Counted from the first letter of the stretch, positions 19,885 to 29,680 are shown. The stretch is DNA of 64,000 nt from Odobenus rosmarus divergens (GCF_000321225.1 NW_004450480.1:3620770-3684769); one strand, 5' to 3'. Numbers and translations: made by a program. Notes: generated by a model not told the origin, from the sequence alone.

Positions 19885-20135
19885 AAGTCCCAGCACTCGT
19901 GGAAGGGACACGGGGAAGCTGAGAAAAGCTCTAGAGCAGGTGCTACAAAGGCACTGAAGGGCATCCTAGGCAGAGGGGAGTGTGAGCAGGGGCCTGCAGG
20001 CATGGATTTTTGGGTGCTGGGGGGACAGGGAAGCATTCGATGTGTAAAGAAGCAAAATGCTGGAAGATGCGAGCTGGGGAGAAGCCTGGGGCTGAACATT
20101 TCAGGTTTTGTGAGCTTCGTTAAGGGCTTAAAGCC
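19885..20135 (-). mobile_element. L2 internal fragment, reverse
   Basis: AAGGGCATCCTAGGCAGAGG, GGAGTGTGAGCAGGGGCCTG and AGCAAAATGCTGGAAGATGC resemble the reverse L2 region with GTTCCAGGCAGAGG. The 237-codon open frame at 19840-20553 crosses this, unassigned DNA and an LTR, so I reject it as a gene. Confidence 0.45.
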
Positions 20136-20423
20136 CCTGCAGGGAGGCAGGGCAAAGGGTATGTCCGCACAGCCGGGATATCAAACAGAACTCTGGGCAA
20201 ACAGAGTTTGGGGCCTCCTGCAAGGACCTCCACCTTGTTGGGTCTCAGATGGCTTGGGGACAGCCTGCCTGCAGAGTCTGGCTGGCTCTGACCAGAGGAT
20301 CGGCTGGCAGAAAACACCGCCTTCTTCTCGGGGAAGTCAAACTCACTTGTCCAGGGCTGGCTTACGAGGTGAAGAGCATAGCCCTGTGAAAGATCAATGG
20401 AAACTGTCTTTTAACTCACATGA
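20136..20423. other. Unassigned DNA
   Basis: Nothing recognisable; the chance open frame passes through. Confidence 0.4.
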
Positions 20424-20858
20424 TCATTCTCTATTGCTGCATCACCCCAAACTTAGAAGATTCAAACAAGACACCCTTGTTATCTCACAGTCTCTGTGGG
20501 TCAGGGACCTGAGAGCTGCTCAGCTAAGGCCTCCAGCTCAGGGTCTCTCATGAGGTCACATTCAAGACGTCGGCTGGAGCTGCTGTCATCTGAAGGCTAG
20601 ACTGAGGCCTCCTGCTGGCTCACTCACATGGCTGTGGGCGGCAGGCCTCAGTTTCTCTCCTTGGGGGCCTCTTTGTAGGGTATTCCTATGACCTGAGGCC
20701 ACATGCCACTATGCCCTCATCTGAGATGTCATGACCTCTCACAGCCTCCACATTCTGTTCATGATAAGTCAGTCTCGAAGTCTGGCTCACACTTAGGGGG
20801 TGGGAATTAGGTTCCACCTTTTCAAAGGAGGAATATTAAAGAATATTGGACATATTTT
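20424..20858 (-). mobile_element. MaLR LTR, reverse, with SINE at its end
   Basis: CATTCTCTATTGCTGCATCA, TTATCTCACAGTCTCTGTGG, GTCAGGGACCTGAGAGCTGC, GGGTCTCTCATGAGGTCACA, CATCTGAAGGCTAGACTGAG and GGCTCACTCACATGGCTGTG match a reverse MaLR LTR in order. The next SINE truncates it. Confidence 0.7.
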
Positions 20859-20859
20859 A

Positions 20860-21061
20860 GGGGTGCCTGGGTGGCTCAGTTGGTTAAGCATCCGACTCTT
20901 GACTCATCATCTCAGGGTCGTGGGATTGAGCCCCGTGTCAGGCTCCACGCTCAGCGGAGAGTCTGCTGGAGATTCTCTCTCTCCCTCTCCCTGTGCCTCT
21001 CCCCCCACTCTTGCACGCTCTCTCTGGCTCTCAAATAAATAAATCTTAAAAAAAAAAAAAA
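20860..21061 (+). mobile_element. SINEC copy with small deletion
   Basis: GGGTGCCTGGGTGGCTCAG head. GACTCTTGACTCATCATCTC lacks the usual ATTTCAGCTCAGGTC stretch. Tail AAATAAATAAATC plus A-run. Flanks AAAGAATATTGGACATATTT and AAAGAATATTGTGCACATTT form the target-site duplication with a few changes. Confidence 0.95.
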
Positions 21062-21149
21062 AAGAATATTGTGCACATTTCAGAACCACCATAACCCAAG
21101 AGCGACTTTAAGAATGTTTCTAGTTGTTCCAGGTAGAAACAATATCTCT

Positions 21150-21365
21150 AGATAAATGGTTCTCAGATTCTGGTGTGCATATAGATCATCTGGGGGTGCT
21201 TGTTAAGAGCAAAGATTTCTGTATTCACCTCCAAGATATTCCATATTAGGAGCTCCAGAGTGAGACCCAGAAACTGGCATTTTTAGGTTAAGTCCCCCAG
21301 GATACTCTAACACAGGTTACTGAGGTCCAGGAATCTGCATTTGACAAGTCCCCAAGGTTATTCAG
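21150..21365. mobile_element. MER5-type hAT remnants
   Basis: TGGTTCTCAGATTCTGGTGT, GATCATCTGGGGGTGCTTGT, GAGACCCAGAAACTGGCATT, then a second similar motif set GGAATCTGCATTTGACAAG. Consistent with one MER5 copy plus part of another. Confidence 0.65.
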
Positions 21366-22004
21366 ATGCTGGTGAGCTGTCACATTCCTGCCGTTGGAAT
21401 TGGTAATAACTGTCCAGTGGAAAGGCAGCTCCCGATACAATTGGGAATAACCACGCGGATAGTCTGGTCAAGGGCTAAAGCAGGCTCGGAGGCGCACTCG
21501 GGCACAGCTCCCCAGACACACACCCGTGACAGGCAGAGCTCAGCAATCACATCTCAGTCCTCACTCTCTTGGATGGAGTCCCAGGGAGCTTCTTGACCCA
21601 GCACTGCGGACAGCCACCTCCCATCATTCAGAGACTAGAAGCCTATTTGCCATACTTGATCTACAGCCACAGGTCCGGGAATCTGCTTAGTTCAGACGCA
21701 TAACACTGATTTGGAAAATCTTGGCAAGAAAGAGATTTCTCCAGCATGCTCAGAGAAAGCACTGAGCAGAGCTATCCTCTATTCCATAATTGAATGGGGA
21801 TGACGGGATGGGAGGGGGGATGGGACCCAGGGGGGCGGGAGGGGCACTTGACCAGCACTTAGCCCTGGGAACCTGTGGTCTGATTCAAAGGTTGGAACAC
21901 TTCAGTAAGGGGCTTGGCGCAGAGGCACATGCCTCCCCCTTGATGAGGAGCGGGGTTTATGAGGTGGCCCCGGGGGTGGGCCTTTGTTTAGCCCTGTCTG
22001 CTTC
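21366..22004. other. Unique GC-rich block with quadruplex-prone run
   Basis: No repeat recognised. 21805-21824 reads GGG-AT-GGG-A-GGGGGG-AT-GGG and 21830-21844 continues GGGGGG-C-GGG-A-GGGG, a canonical G-quadruplex motif on the + strand. The frame 21790-22218 crosses it but is not protein-like. Confidence 0.55.
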
Positions 22005-22225
22005 TTCACCCGGGCTTTCAGGAAACTTGCCAGGAGCCCCTCGGAGTTTCCAGCCATTGTCTGGGCCCCTCTTGCCCTCTTTATATGGGATGGTTTATGT
22101 CTGCTCCTCAGCCCTGGGAGGGAGCCTCCAACAAGAGCTGCTCAGCAGCTGTCGGGGCCTTTCTGTTTTAAGCTGGGGCACTATTGTCTCTCTCTTTATT
22201 TCCCATAAGGAGCCGTGACCCAGGT
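22005..22225. promoter_or_regulatory. Candidate conserved non-coding element
   Basis: Repeat-free with clustered transcription-factor-like motifs: CCATTGTCT (SOX-like, about 22055), CTTTATATGG (22079-22088, one change from the CArG box), CAGCTG E-box (22146-22151) and CTATTGTCT (about 22182). Motif clustering is seen; enhancer function is inference and cross-species conservation is untested. Confidence 0.3.
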
Positions 22226-22674
22226 GGCTACACAACTGCGGCTCAGCGCGGAACAGGGCAAAGAGCAAACAGAGCCGTCACACAGCATGAGGAGCAGGTG
22301 AGGGGACTGCCGCCCCATCATTAGTACCGGCAACAAAGCCGGGGCCTCGCGCCCTTGTGCTCGCACAGTGCCTCCTGCAAGTTCACCTCCGCCGCTCAGC
22401 GCTGACCTCCCCGAGGGTGGGTGTGGCCTCCCCCCGCAGGGCCTCCCGCCCTCAGACTCAGACGCATGTCCCCACGGGTTGCGGGGGTGGAGGGGGGGAG
22501 GAGCTGGGTTTTTACCCAAGCTTCCGATCAGAGGAACCCTTGGAGGCCGGGCTTGACGGGTCATCGGCTTGAACCCCCCGGAAAACTAACCCCAAACCTT
22601 CCTCCCCTCGGCTGCTCATCCTCAACTGAGCTGTTTCTAAGACAATTGTAACTAGATGATACCACCCCCCCAGA
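22226..22674. other. GC-rich unique DNA
   Basis: Several overlapping open frames on both strands, as expected from GC-rich sequence. None shows a recognisable domain. Moderately CpG-enriched at 22330-22560. Confidence 0.4.
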
Positions 22675-22720
22675 CGCGCCCGCGCGCGCGCGCGCGCGCG
22701 CGCACACACACACACACACA
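22675..22720 (+). repeat. (CG)n(CA)n alternating purine-pyrimidine tract
   Basis: About 13 CG units run directly into about 9 CA units, 46 bp of strict alternation. Such tracts are the classic Z-DNA-forming sequence. An uninterrupted (CG)13 is unusual in a methylated mammalian genome. Confidence 0.97.
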
Positions 22721-22739
22721 CTTAATCATATTCCTTGTT

Positions 22740-22845
22740 GACAAAAAAAAATTAGAATATAGAGATATGGAAAAAAAATCTCCTTACACCCAAAGATAAC
22801 AATTGTTATTCTGAAATCTTCCTTGTAGACTTTTCTTTCTCTCGG
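22740..22845 (+). mobile_element. LINE-like interspersed repeat fragment
   Basis: ATCTCCTTACACCCAAAGAT, AACAATTGTTATTCTGAAAT and CTTCCTTGTAGACTTTTCTT resemble the same family as 15035-15300. Confidence 0.45.
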
Positions 22846-22872
22846 CGTGTGTGTGTGTGTGTGTGTGTGTGT
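22846..22872 (+). repeat. (TG)n microsatellite
   Basis: About 13 TG units. Pairs in inverted sense with the (AC)n at 23047-23073 across the MER20 copy. Confidence 0.97.
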
Positions 22873-22875
22873 AAT

Positions 22876-23043
22876 ACCACTGATACTTTGCGCGGGATAA
22901 TTCTTTGTTGTGGGCCCTATGCTGTGCATTTTAGGGTGTTTAGCAGAGCCTCCCTGGCCTCTACATTTGTGATACCCAAACATACCTCCAGACATTGCCA
23001 AATGTCCCCTGAGGCGCATATCACCCTCAGTTTAAAATCACTG
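22876..23043 (-). mobile_element. MER20 hAT element, reverse
   Basis: CGGGATAATTCTTTGTTGTG, GGGCCCTATGCTGTGCATTT, GGGTGTTTAGCAGAGCCTCC, CATACCTCCAGACATTGCCA and AATGTCCCCTGAGGCGC match reverse MER20. It is bracketed by TG and AC dinucleotide arrays. Confidence 0.8.
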
Positions 23044-23046
23044 AAT

Positions 23047-23073
23047 ACACACACACACACACACACACACACA
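23047..23073 (+). repeat. (AC)n microsatellite
   Basis: About 13-14 AC units directly after MER20. Confidence 0.97.
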
Positions 23074-23139
23074 ATGCTGAAATGATCCCACACACCCTGA
23101 GTTATAAGTTGCTTTTTAAATTGAAGATGTCATGCACCT

Positions 23140-23310
23140 CTATGCACCTCACAGCTGTGGGATGCTGACCAAATTATTCCACCTCCCTGAACCTCCATTT
23201 CTTCATCTGTAGAATGGGGATGCGCTGTGCGAATGAGTTACCAGAACGGGCACCTGTGCCCCTCACTCAGAAGGCCCTCAACCCAGCACAGCTGTAGGTA
23301 AAATCCTTGT
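23140..23310 (+). mobile_element. MIR fragment
   Basis: GGATGCTGACCAAATTATTC, CACCTCCCTGAACCTCCATT and TCTTCATCTGTAGAATGGGG match MIR; the tail AAGGCCCTCAACCCAGC is diverged. Confidence 0.68.
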
Positions 23311-23324
23311 TATGTTCACTATGT

Positions 23325-23455
23325 CCTGGTTTTTAAATGACTTTTAGTGCCCGTCCTTCGCATGGAGAAACCATACATTATTAAATTTGTCCCTCTTGGT
23401 GGACTTCTAGGTGGTTTCCTAATTTCCAGGATCATAAATGACCCTGCCATTAATA
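23325..23455 (+). mobile_element. LINE-like fragment
   Basis: TTGGTGGACTTCTAGGTGGT, TTCCTAATTTCCAGGATCAT and AATGACCCTGCCATTAATAT resemble the common L1-type GTTGATGGACATTTAGGTTG segment. Confidence 0.4.
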
Positions 23456-23790
23456 TAATCATAGTTTCTCCTGAGGTCTTGGGAAACCAATGAAAGAGAA
23501 TACGTTAACCCACCTGTCCTAACCAGGAACCTGTGGAGCAAAAGACAAATCATTTTTTTTTCATGGCCTGGTTTTAGAAACATTTCTAAATGTTAGGCCC
23601 CACCTACCGTGCCCCATCAGGGCCTGCCAGGCATTAGCTTATCTGGTCCCAAGTCAAAGTGCTAACTCCAGGCTCCTAGGCTAAATCCAGGATATTTTTT
23701 TCCTGCTTTTATGTCAAGCCTACCCTCTTCTTCCTACCTTGAGATACCCCAGGGTTGTATTCAAACACTTGTGAGATTCCTCTTCTATTC
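23456..23790. other. Unassigned DNA
   Basis: No gene or named repeat. Confidence 0.4.
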
Positions 23791-23794
23791 TTTT

Positions 23795-24230
23795 TTTTTT
23801 TTAAGATTTTATCTATTTATTTATTTATTTTTATTTATTTTTTTTTTAAAGATTTTATTTATTTGACAGAGAGAGATAGCGAGAGCAGGAACACAAGCAG
23901 GGGGAGTGGGAGAGGGAGAAGCAGGCTTCCCGCGGAGCGGGGAGCCCGATATGGGACTCGATCCCAGGAACCTGGGATCATGACCTGAGCCGAAGGCAGA
24001 CGCTTAACAACTGAGCCACCCAGGCGCCCTAAGATTTTATCTATTTATTTATTTGAGAGAGAGAGAGCATGAGCAGATGGAGCGGCAGAGGGAGAAGGAG
24101 AGAAACCCAAGCAGGCTCCATGCTAAGCGTAGAGCCCAACATGGGGCTCGATCCCACAACCCTGAGATCAAGGCCTGAGCCTGATATGTTTGGTTATCAG
24201 AGGCACAATTGACTGAGCCAGCCAGGTGCC
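23795..24230 (-). mobile_element. SINEC copy A, interrupted in its tail by copy B
   Basis: Body at 24055-24230 (GAGAGAGAGAGCATGAGCAG, ATGGGGCTCGATCCCACAAC, GCACAATTGACTGAGCCAGC). Its A-tail (T-rich on + strand) starts at 23795 and is split by copy B. Outer flanks CTATTCTTTT recur on both sides. Confidence 0.92.
23831..24029 (-). mobile_element. SINEC copy B nested in the tail of copy A
   Basis: AAAGATTTTATTTATTTGAC, CACAAGCAGGGGGAGTGGGA, GAGCCGAAGGCAGACGCTTA and head GAGCCACCCAGGCGCCC. The flanking duplication is copy A tail sequence, TAAGATTTTATCTATTTATT, starting at 23802 and again at 24030. Copy B is therefore younger. Confidence 0.95.
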
Positions 24231-24244
24231 CCTATTCTTTTCTA

Positions 24245-24430
24245 TTTGTTTTTAAGTTACGGGTGTGCAATATTTTGATGTATACAGTGTGTGCGGGTGT
24301 GTGAGAAAACATATCTGCAGAGTTTACAGAGGAATAGTAAAATGAATACCCCTGTATCTATCACCCAGGCCAAGAAACAGTACATTCGATATCCAGAAGC
24401 ACCCCCACACATGCCTGTCTTTCCTGCAGG
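24245..24430 (-). mobile_element. L1 3-prime fragment
   Basis: TTTGATGTATACAGTGTGTG, AATAGTAAAATGAATACCCC, TGTATCTATCACCCAGGCCA and ATATCCAGAAGCACCCCCAC match reverse L1 3-prime sequence. Confidence 0.55.
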
Positions 24431-24504
24431 GAGCTTTCCTGAGGACGGTGGAGCAGAAGGGGCGGGTCCACTGGGAACAGTGGAGTCAGCAAACCAGATC
24501 CCAC

Positions 24505-24670
24505 CCCGAATTCCATTCTGCCCCTGCTTGCCCTTTGAGGTTCTGAGGCCTTGGGCACATTACATAACTGTGAGAGCTTCAGTGTCTTGTCTTTGAAGTG
24601 GAAGATTGTTGTGTAGATTAAATGAGATGCTTCTTTTGATAAACCCCTGAGTCTGGTGTCTGGCAGGGGT
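24505..24670 (+). mobile_element. MIR fragment
   Basis: GAGGCCTTGGGCACATTACA, TGTCTTGTCTTTGAAGTGGA, TTGTGTAGATTAAATGAGAT and CTGAGTCTGGTGTCTGGCAG follow MIR order. Confidence 0.68.
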
Positions 24671-25015
24671 GCACCAGGTGCCAAAGCACAGAAGCTGTTG
24701 TTTTTATTATGGTGAGAGATTCTGAACAGGGAATTCAGAAACTGGCCAGCCCTTTGCCCTGTGATTCCAGGCAGAACAAGTCTTGGGCCCCAGCTTCTTC
24801 AGGTGGGAAGGGAAGAGGGCAGACTCACTAGAAACTCAAACTTCCTTTCTTTCCAGCTCCAGCCCTTTGTAATTCTGCCAATTATTAAGCTAAGGAGAAC
24901 GGGCTATGATGAAGCAAGAACTTAGTACAAGGACTCAGCAAACAGTGCTCTTAGCTGGACCCTAGAAAAAGATAAAGTGGCTCAAGTTCAGTTGCATGGC
25001 CAGAGGGTGTCATCA
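24671..25015. other. Unassigned DNA
   Basis: No recognisable element. Confidence 0.4.
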
Positions 25016-25017
25016 TC

Positions 25018-25245
25018 TGGTTAATAATGACAATATTTTAAGCACTTATCCTGGGGACCCTGTGGTAAAGGCTGCACATGGGTCATTTATTTCACTGAGG
25101 ACAACACTATCTGACAGATTCTATTCTTCGATGCCCATTTTACAGATGTGGAAACTGCAGCTGAGAAAGCTTGTACAGATTGTCCACAGTCATACAGCTC
25201 ATGACTTTTTGATGGGCAAGCCTGTGCTCTACCCAGCCTATCTCG
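25018..25245 (-). mobile_element. MIR copy
   Basis: TTTTAAGCACTTATCCTGGG, CGATGCCCATTTTACAGATG, TGGAAACTGCAGCTGAGAAA and GTCCACAGTCATACAGCTCA match the reverse MIR over most of its length. Confidence 0.72.
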
Positions 25246-25251
25246 GATCCC

Positions 25252-25370
25252 TACAGCACATAGGGATCTTGTTACAAGGCAGATTGCGATTCTGCAAGTC
25301 TGGGGTGGGACTCGACACTCCGCGTTTCTAACACACTCCCAGCAGCGCTCCTGCTATTGGTCTTCTCACC
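25252..25370. mobile_element. MER5-type fragment
   Basis: TAGGGATCTTGTTACAAGGC, AGATTGCGATTCTGCAAGTC and TGGGGTGGGACTCGACACTC resemble MER5 with high divergence. Confidence 0.5.
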
Positions 25371-25423
25371 ATCTTTTGATTAATGAGGCTAAACCTGCAT
25401 GCCACCCCCCACCCCCGGAGCCA

Positions 25424-25642
25424 GATTTTATTTATTTATTTATTTATTTACTTACTTACTTATTTATTTATTTGTTTTAGAGAGAGTGCTCATGTGAGCG
25501 CGGTGGGGGGTGGGCAGAGAAAGAGGGAAAGAGAATCTTCATGCAGACTCCCCGCTGAGCAAGGAGCGGATGCTGGGCTCCATCGCACGCTCCCGAGGTC
25601 ATGACCTGAGCGGAAACCAAGTCAGACACTTAACCGAATGAG
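25424..25642 (-). mobile_element. SINEC copy with expanded (TTTA)n tail
   Basis: Tail expanded to (TTTA)n with TTAC variants at 25428-25474. Body has GCAGACTCCCCGCTGAGCAA, GGTCATGACCTGAGCGGAAA and the reversed head CACTTAACCGAATGAGCCCC. Confidence 0.9.
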
Positions 25643-26065
25643 CCCCCCCCCCGCTCCCCCGCCTCCGGTGCCTCCAGACTCCTTGGTTTCAATGAGCATA
25701 AACGTCATCATCTGCAATCTGCCTCTACTTGGTTACTTGCAAAGACCAGGTGAAGAACGGAAGAGACTTTGGCGGTACACACACGGAGAGTACAAACTAA
25801 AAGCAGAACAAAACCGTGATTAACTGAAGTTCAGGATCTTCTTCTCAGTCTCTCCTGGCCCAGAACCCGCCCATCCTCAGCATCCAGGCATGGAGCGTGT
25901 CCTCAGGGCCAGCCTGGGAACAGAAGCAGGTTCCCGGGACACAAACTACTGCACAAGTCCGCTCACAATGAGCTTCGCTTCTGTTTCCACACTGCGCTGG
26001 GGCCCGCCTGCCCCAGCGTGATAACTGGCCACCTCCTTTCTATCCAGGTGGGACTGGGATACAGA
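25643..26065. other. Unassigned DNA
   Basis: No gene or repeat recognised. Confidence 0.4.
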
Positions 26066-26070
26066 TATCT

Positions 26071-26266
26071 TAATTTTTTTTTTTTTAAGATTTTTATTTA
26101 TTTGACAGAGAGAGATAGCAAGCACGAGCAGGGGGAGCGGCAGGCAGAGGGAGAAGCAGGCTCCCCACGGAGCAGGGAGGCTGACGCGGGACTAGATCCC
26201 AGGACCCTGAGATCATGACCTGAGATGAAGGTAGATGCTTAATTGACTGAGCCACCCAGGCATCCC
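26071..26266 (-). mobile_element. SINEC copy
   Basis: T12, AAGATTTTTATTTATTTGAC, GAGCACGAGCAGGGGGAGC-like body (AGCACGAGCAGGGGGAGCGG), GATCATGACCTGAGATGAAG and head ACTGAGCCACCCAGGCATCC. Confidence 0.95.
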
Positions 26267-26269
26267 TAC

Positions 26270-26800
26270 ATTCATCTTTTTAAATGTTAAATATTTATTG
26301 TTTTAAACATTTAGTATTTAAAATATTTATTATTTTAAAACATTGAAAAATCTTTATTATCTGTTCTCACACCCTCCATCTCTACCCTCCTCAGGACAGC
26401 ACATAGTAGGTGTCAGTAAGTTTGAGATAACCAGCGGATTGACTATTGGGGTGCATCTTTCATTTGAGGTTTGCTTCCCTACCCCCTCCCAGAGTATAAG
26501 AATCTTGAGGGCAAGGATTCTGCCTTGCTTCTCGAAGTCAACCTTAGAGCGCTGTTAGGTGCCCAAGAAACACATGACTCGGTCAACATGGCCATGACAT
26601 ACGCGGGAACCATGGAGCTAATGACTGCGCGTGCTATCTTTTCGTGGCATCCCTGCATCCTCCCCCCCAACCAACTTCCTCTCTGCCCACACCCTTGTCC
26701 TCTGCAGCCTCTGGGGCTTCTGAGGGCTGTTGGGTTCCTCAGTGTTGGAGTGCAAATGGTGAGCATGCCTCTCCTTCATAGGATGGAAATTACCTTCCCG
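26270..26800. other. AT-rich tract then diverged L2-like piece
   Basis: 26274-26355 is AT-rich with repeated TTTAAAATATTTATT-like blocks. 26485-26570 (ATAAGAATCTTGAGGGCAAG, GATTCTGCCTTGCTTCTCG) resembles an L2 3-prime end. No gene. Confidence 0.4.
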
Positions 26801-27540
26801 CAGCGGCTGAGGTCGTGCGGGCTCTCCTCTCATTAACCTTGGCCGTCATTCGTGCATTAGCTATGAACCTGTCTGTGCTCTCGCTCCCCTGGGCTTCATT
26901 GCCCACCTTTCCTGAGGTCAACTGGCTTTCAGAGGTGAAGGGACTCTCAGGTGTAGTGGAGGTCTGTCAGCGGCCAGCAAACAACACTGGCGGCAGAGGC
27001 TCCAAAAGGAAGAGTCTAGAGGCCTGGGAAGGTCTTGCTGTGGATCCAGGGATAACATCTGTTTGCCCCCAGGTCTCTCTTCTTTCGGAATCCCTGGAGC
27101 CCTCCTCTTCTCTGTCCCAGACCCAAATTCCTTCCAGTCCCAGGGAGAAGGACAACACATCGGAAATCTCCCCACAATCGAAAATGGCAACACGACTTTG
27201 CAAAATTCCAGCTCAGAGCGGCATTCAGTCCTCATTATTGCTCTAAACAGTGGTGATGATGCAGGGGGGAGGAGCCATTTATTTACACCCAAAGAGTGGC
27301 TATTTTTATCACATCCCAAGACAAGAAAAATTAGGGCTTCACGAACTGCTCCTGACTGCTTCTGACAGACCAAAAGGGAAACGTTTCCTGTTGACTAGAA
27401 GTTTTGAGTTTCTCCCTCTGGCAATGTTTACTTTTCCAGACTTCTGTTGAAATCTCTGCTTTGTATGGCTCCCTGCGGAGGACAGGGCCTGGCGACAGGA
27501 ACTCACAGTTGCTTTTTGACCACACACCTGCATGAGGGTG
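26800..27540. promoter_or_regulatory. Candidate conserved non-coding element
   Basis: About 740 bp without a recognisable repeat. Motifs seen: CTATTTTTAT (27300-27309, one change from MEF2), TGTTTAC forkhead core (27425-27431), ATTTATTTACA (about 27278), TGACCACA RUNX-like (27518-27525) overlapping a CACCTG E-box. Open frames on both strands look like chance. Function inferred only. Confidence 0.3.
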
Positions 27541-28197
27541 CTAGGCCTCCAGCCCTCCACAGATTCTGATCAGGGGATGACATTGATTTGGGCTACTACC
27601 ACGAGGTGGGGGGTGTCTCTGCTTCATCCTCTTGGTTATAACCAGCAAGTAGGGGGTGGGGGGGTGGGGGCAGATGTACATAGAGGCCATCACAAGAAAG
27701 GCAGTCTCACAATCAGGGGTAGCCTCCAGAGGAAGAGCAAAACATTCTTTTCCCCAGCACATCATCCTCTGGTGCATAAAAACGGACATTTGGAACCCCT
27801 TCTCATTGTGGGCTCCCTGGATCCCCTTCCTCCCACAGCTCTCCGCTCCCAGTCCTACCAGGTCCTCCCACCCCGCCTCCCCCTCTGATCGGCCCTTCCC
27901 AGGGTCCTGGCTTCACAGGGAAAGAGTGGCATCACCTCTGTCCTTTTGAGTCCTTGGAGAGAAAACAGCTCCAAGGAGAGACGTGCCTGATGGGAGACAG
28001 GGGCGATCGTATGCAGCAGAATGCCTGTTGGACGAGTATACAAACCAGCCAGGTTACGGCGGGAAACACTCTCAGATTTGCCGCGCTCCAAGGTGACAGA
28101 GTACGTGACAACCACAGATGCCTTTGTAAGAACCATGGAGGCTGCGGGCTATAGTCACTGCTAACCAGCTGGGCGTTGGGTTAAGTCATTTAGTTTT
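27541..28197. other. Unique DNA with G-run
   Basis: No repeat or gene recognised. 27652-27670 is GGGGGTGGGGGGGTGGGGG, a G-rich run able to stack. Confidence 0.45.
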
Positions 28198-28215
28198 AAT
28201 TCCACAAGACTTTTT

Positions 28216-28412
28216 TTTTCTTTCTTTTTTTTAAGGATTTCATTTATTTGAGAGAGAGGGCACACAAGTCGGGGAGGGGCAGACGGAGAAGCAGGCTCCC
28301 CGCCGAGCAGGGAACCCGATGTGGGGCTCGATGCAGGGCTCGATCCCAGGACCTTGGGATCATGACCTGAGCCCAAGGCAGACGCTTAACGACTAAGCCA
28401 CCCAGGCGACCC
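28216..28412 (-). mobile_element. SINEC copy with internal repeat
   Basis: AAGGATTTCATTTATTTGAG tail side, head GACTAAGCCACCCAGGCGAC. Perfect 18-bp target-site duplication TAATTCCACAAGACTTTT (28198-28215, 28413-28430). The B-box segment GGGCTCGATG-CAGGGCTCGATC is locally duplicated (about 12 bp). Confidence 0.96.
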
Positions 28413-28430
28413 TAATTCCACAAGACTTTT

Positions 28431-29115
28431 AAGCCTTTGGTCTGTATTCCCTGCTCTTGGTGTCAACCTGCAAGCTCTAAACGGCCTTCAGTCAATCCAG
28501 CCCTCACCTTCATGTGCGTGTGTCCTGTGAGCGCCCCACTCTTACAAGGGCCCTGCCACTGGGTTTGATGCTCTGCTGTCGCTGTTTGAAAACCCAAATA
28601 AGTTCTGAACAAGCAGCCTTATTTTCATTTTGTACTGGGCCCTGCAAAAGATGCAGCCAGTCCTGAAAACCATTGATAGCCACGGATTTCCCTGACCTCG
28701 CTTTTCGGTGATGCTTTCTTTTCCTTCCAGTTAAAATTCCAGAAACCACGGGACCAAAAAAATAGTAACTGGACCGACAGGTACAAGTGTGGTGGGCACA
28801 GAGAGAAGAATTGCCCCTGCCTGCTCCCGGGCTCTCTGGGAAAGGAGTCCAAGGATCGAGGTCGGGGGCTGTGGTGGGACCAGCCGTGCACCCTCAGCTA
28901 TGTGACGTAGGATTCAGGGAGCCCTGCAAGGCCCCACCCTCTGGTGGCAATATTTGTCCCTCCACCAGAAGCACATGACCGAAACTTCTCCGCCTCTTAC
29001 TGTTAGGGAATCCATTCCATTCTGTTCATTTGGCCTTGATGTAATGGCTATTCACCGTGTCCACAGAGCACTGAGTCAGGGCCAGTGGGTTGGTGTATAC
29101 ACAGTCCCACAGCTA
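28431..29115. other. Unique DNA with an old mid-repetitive piece
   Basis: 28545-28665 (TTGATGCTCTGCTGTCGCTG, CATTTTGTACTGGGCCCTGC) resembles a common mammalian repeat I cannot name. The rest is unassigned. Confidence 0.4.
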
Positions 29116-29119
29116 TAAA

Positions 29120-29680
29120 GGACAGTATTGGAACAAGTGGCAGAATTTGAGTAGGAACTATATATGAGATAGTATTATTAGACCTACGTTAAGTTTCTTG
29201 GGTGTGATCATGGAATTTCTGGTTACAAAGGAGAGTGCCCTTTTTTCCTGGTAGACACATGCTAAAGGAGTTGCAGGTGAAATTTCATGAAGTCTGAAAC
29301 TTATTTGCAGATGTTATAAAAAAATATATAAATATGTACATATATGGAGACATAAAATGTATCAGATTTGTAAGAAAAAGGCATGTGTATCTAACAAATG
29401 TTTCCCAGTAGGAGTCTAAACACATGTTTCTCCTGAATATGTTATAAAATATAACACAAGTATAATATAATTATAATAAACAAAATAAAAGTATAATACA
29501 ATTATACATTATATAATCATAGTATTTATAAAAATACAAACATATATATTGAGAAAGATTGAGAGAGAGGAAGAGGGCAAAGAAGAGATAAAGCAATTGT
29601 GGGAAAATGTTATTGACTGGTGAAGCTAGTTGAAAATGTTCAATTTTCCTTTGGTTTGCTTTTTTTCTAAATGAAACGCT
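29120..29680 (+). mobile_element. L1 3-prime UTR with AT-rich insert
   Basis: AGAATTTGAGTAGGAACTAT, GTGTGATCATGGAATTTCTG, ATGAAGTCTGAAACTTATTT, a TATA/ATAA-rich middle (29320-29540), then ATAAAGCAATTGTGGGAAAA and TGTTATTGACTGGTGAAGC. Same L1 3-prime UTR family as 8300-8810 but extending further 3-prime. Confidence 0.55.

Noticed and set aside
19840..20553. Open frame of 237 codons (+ strand)
   Set aside because: Crosses an L2-like fragment, unassigned DNA and a reverse MaLR LTR. No domain or conserved motif.
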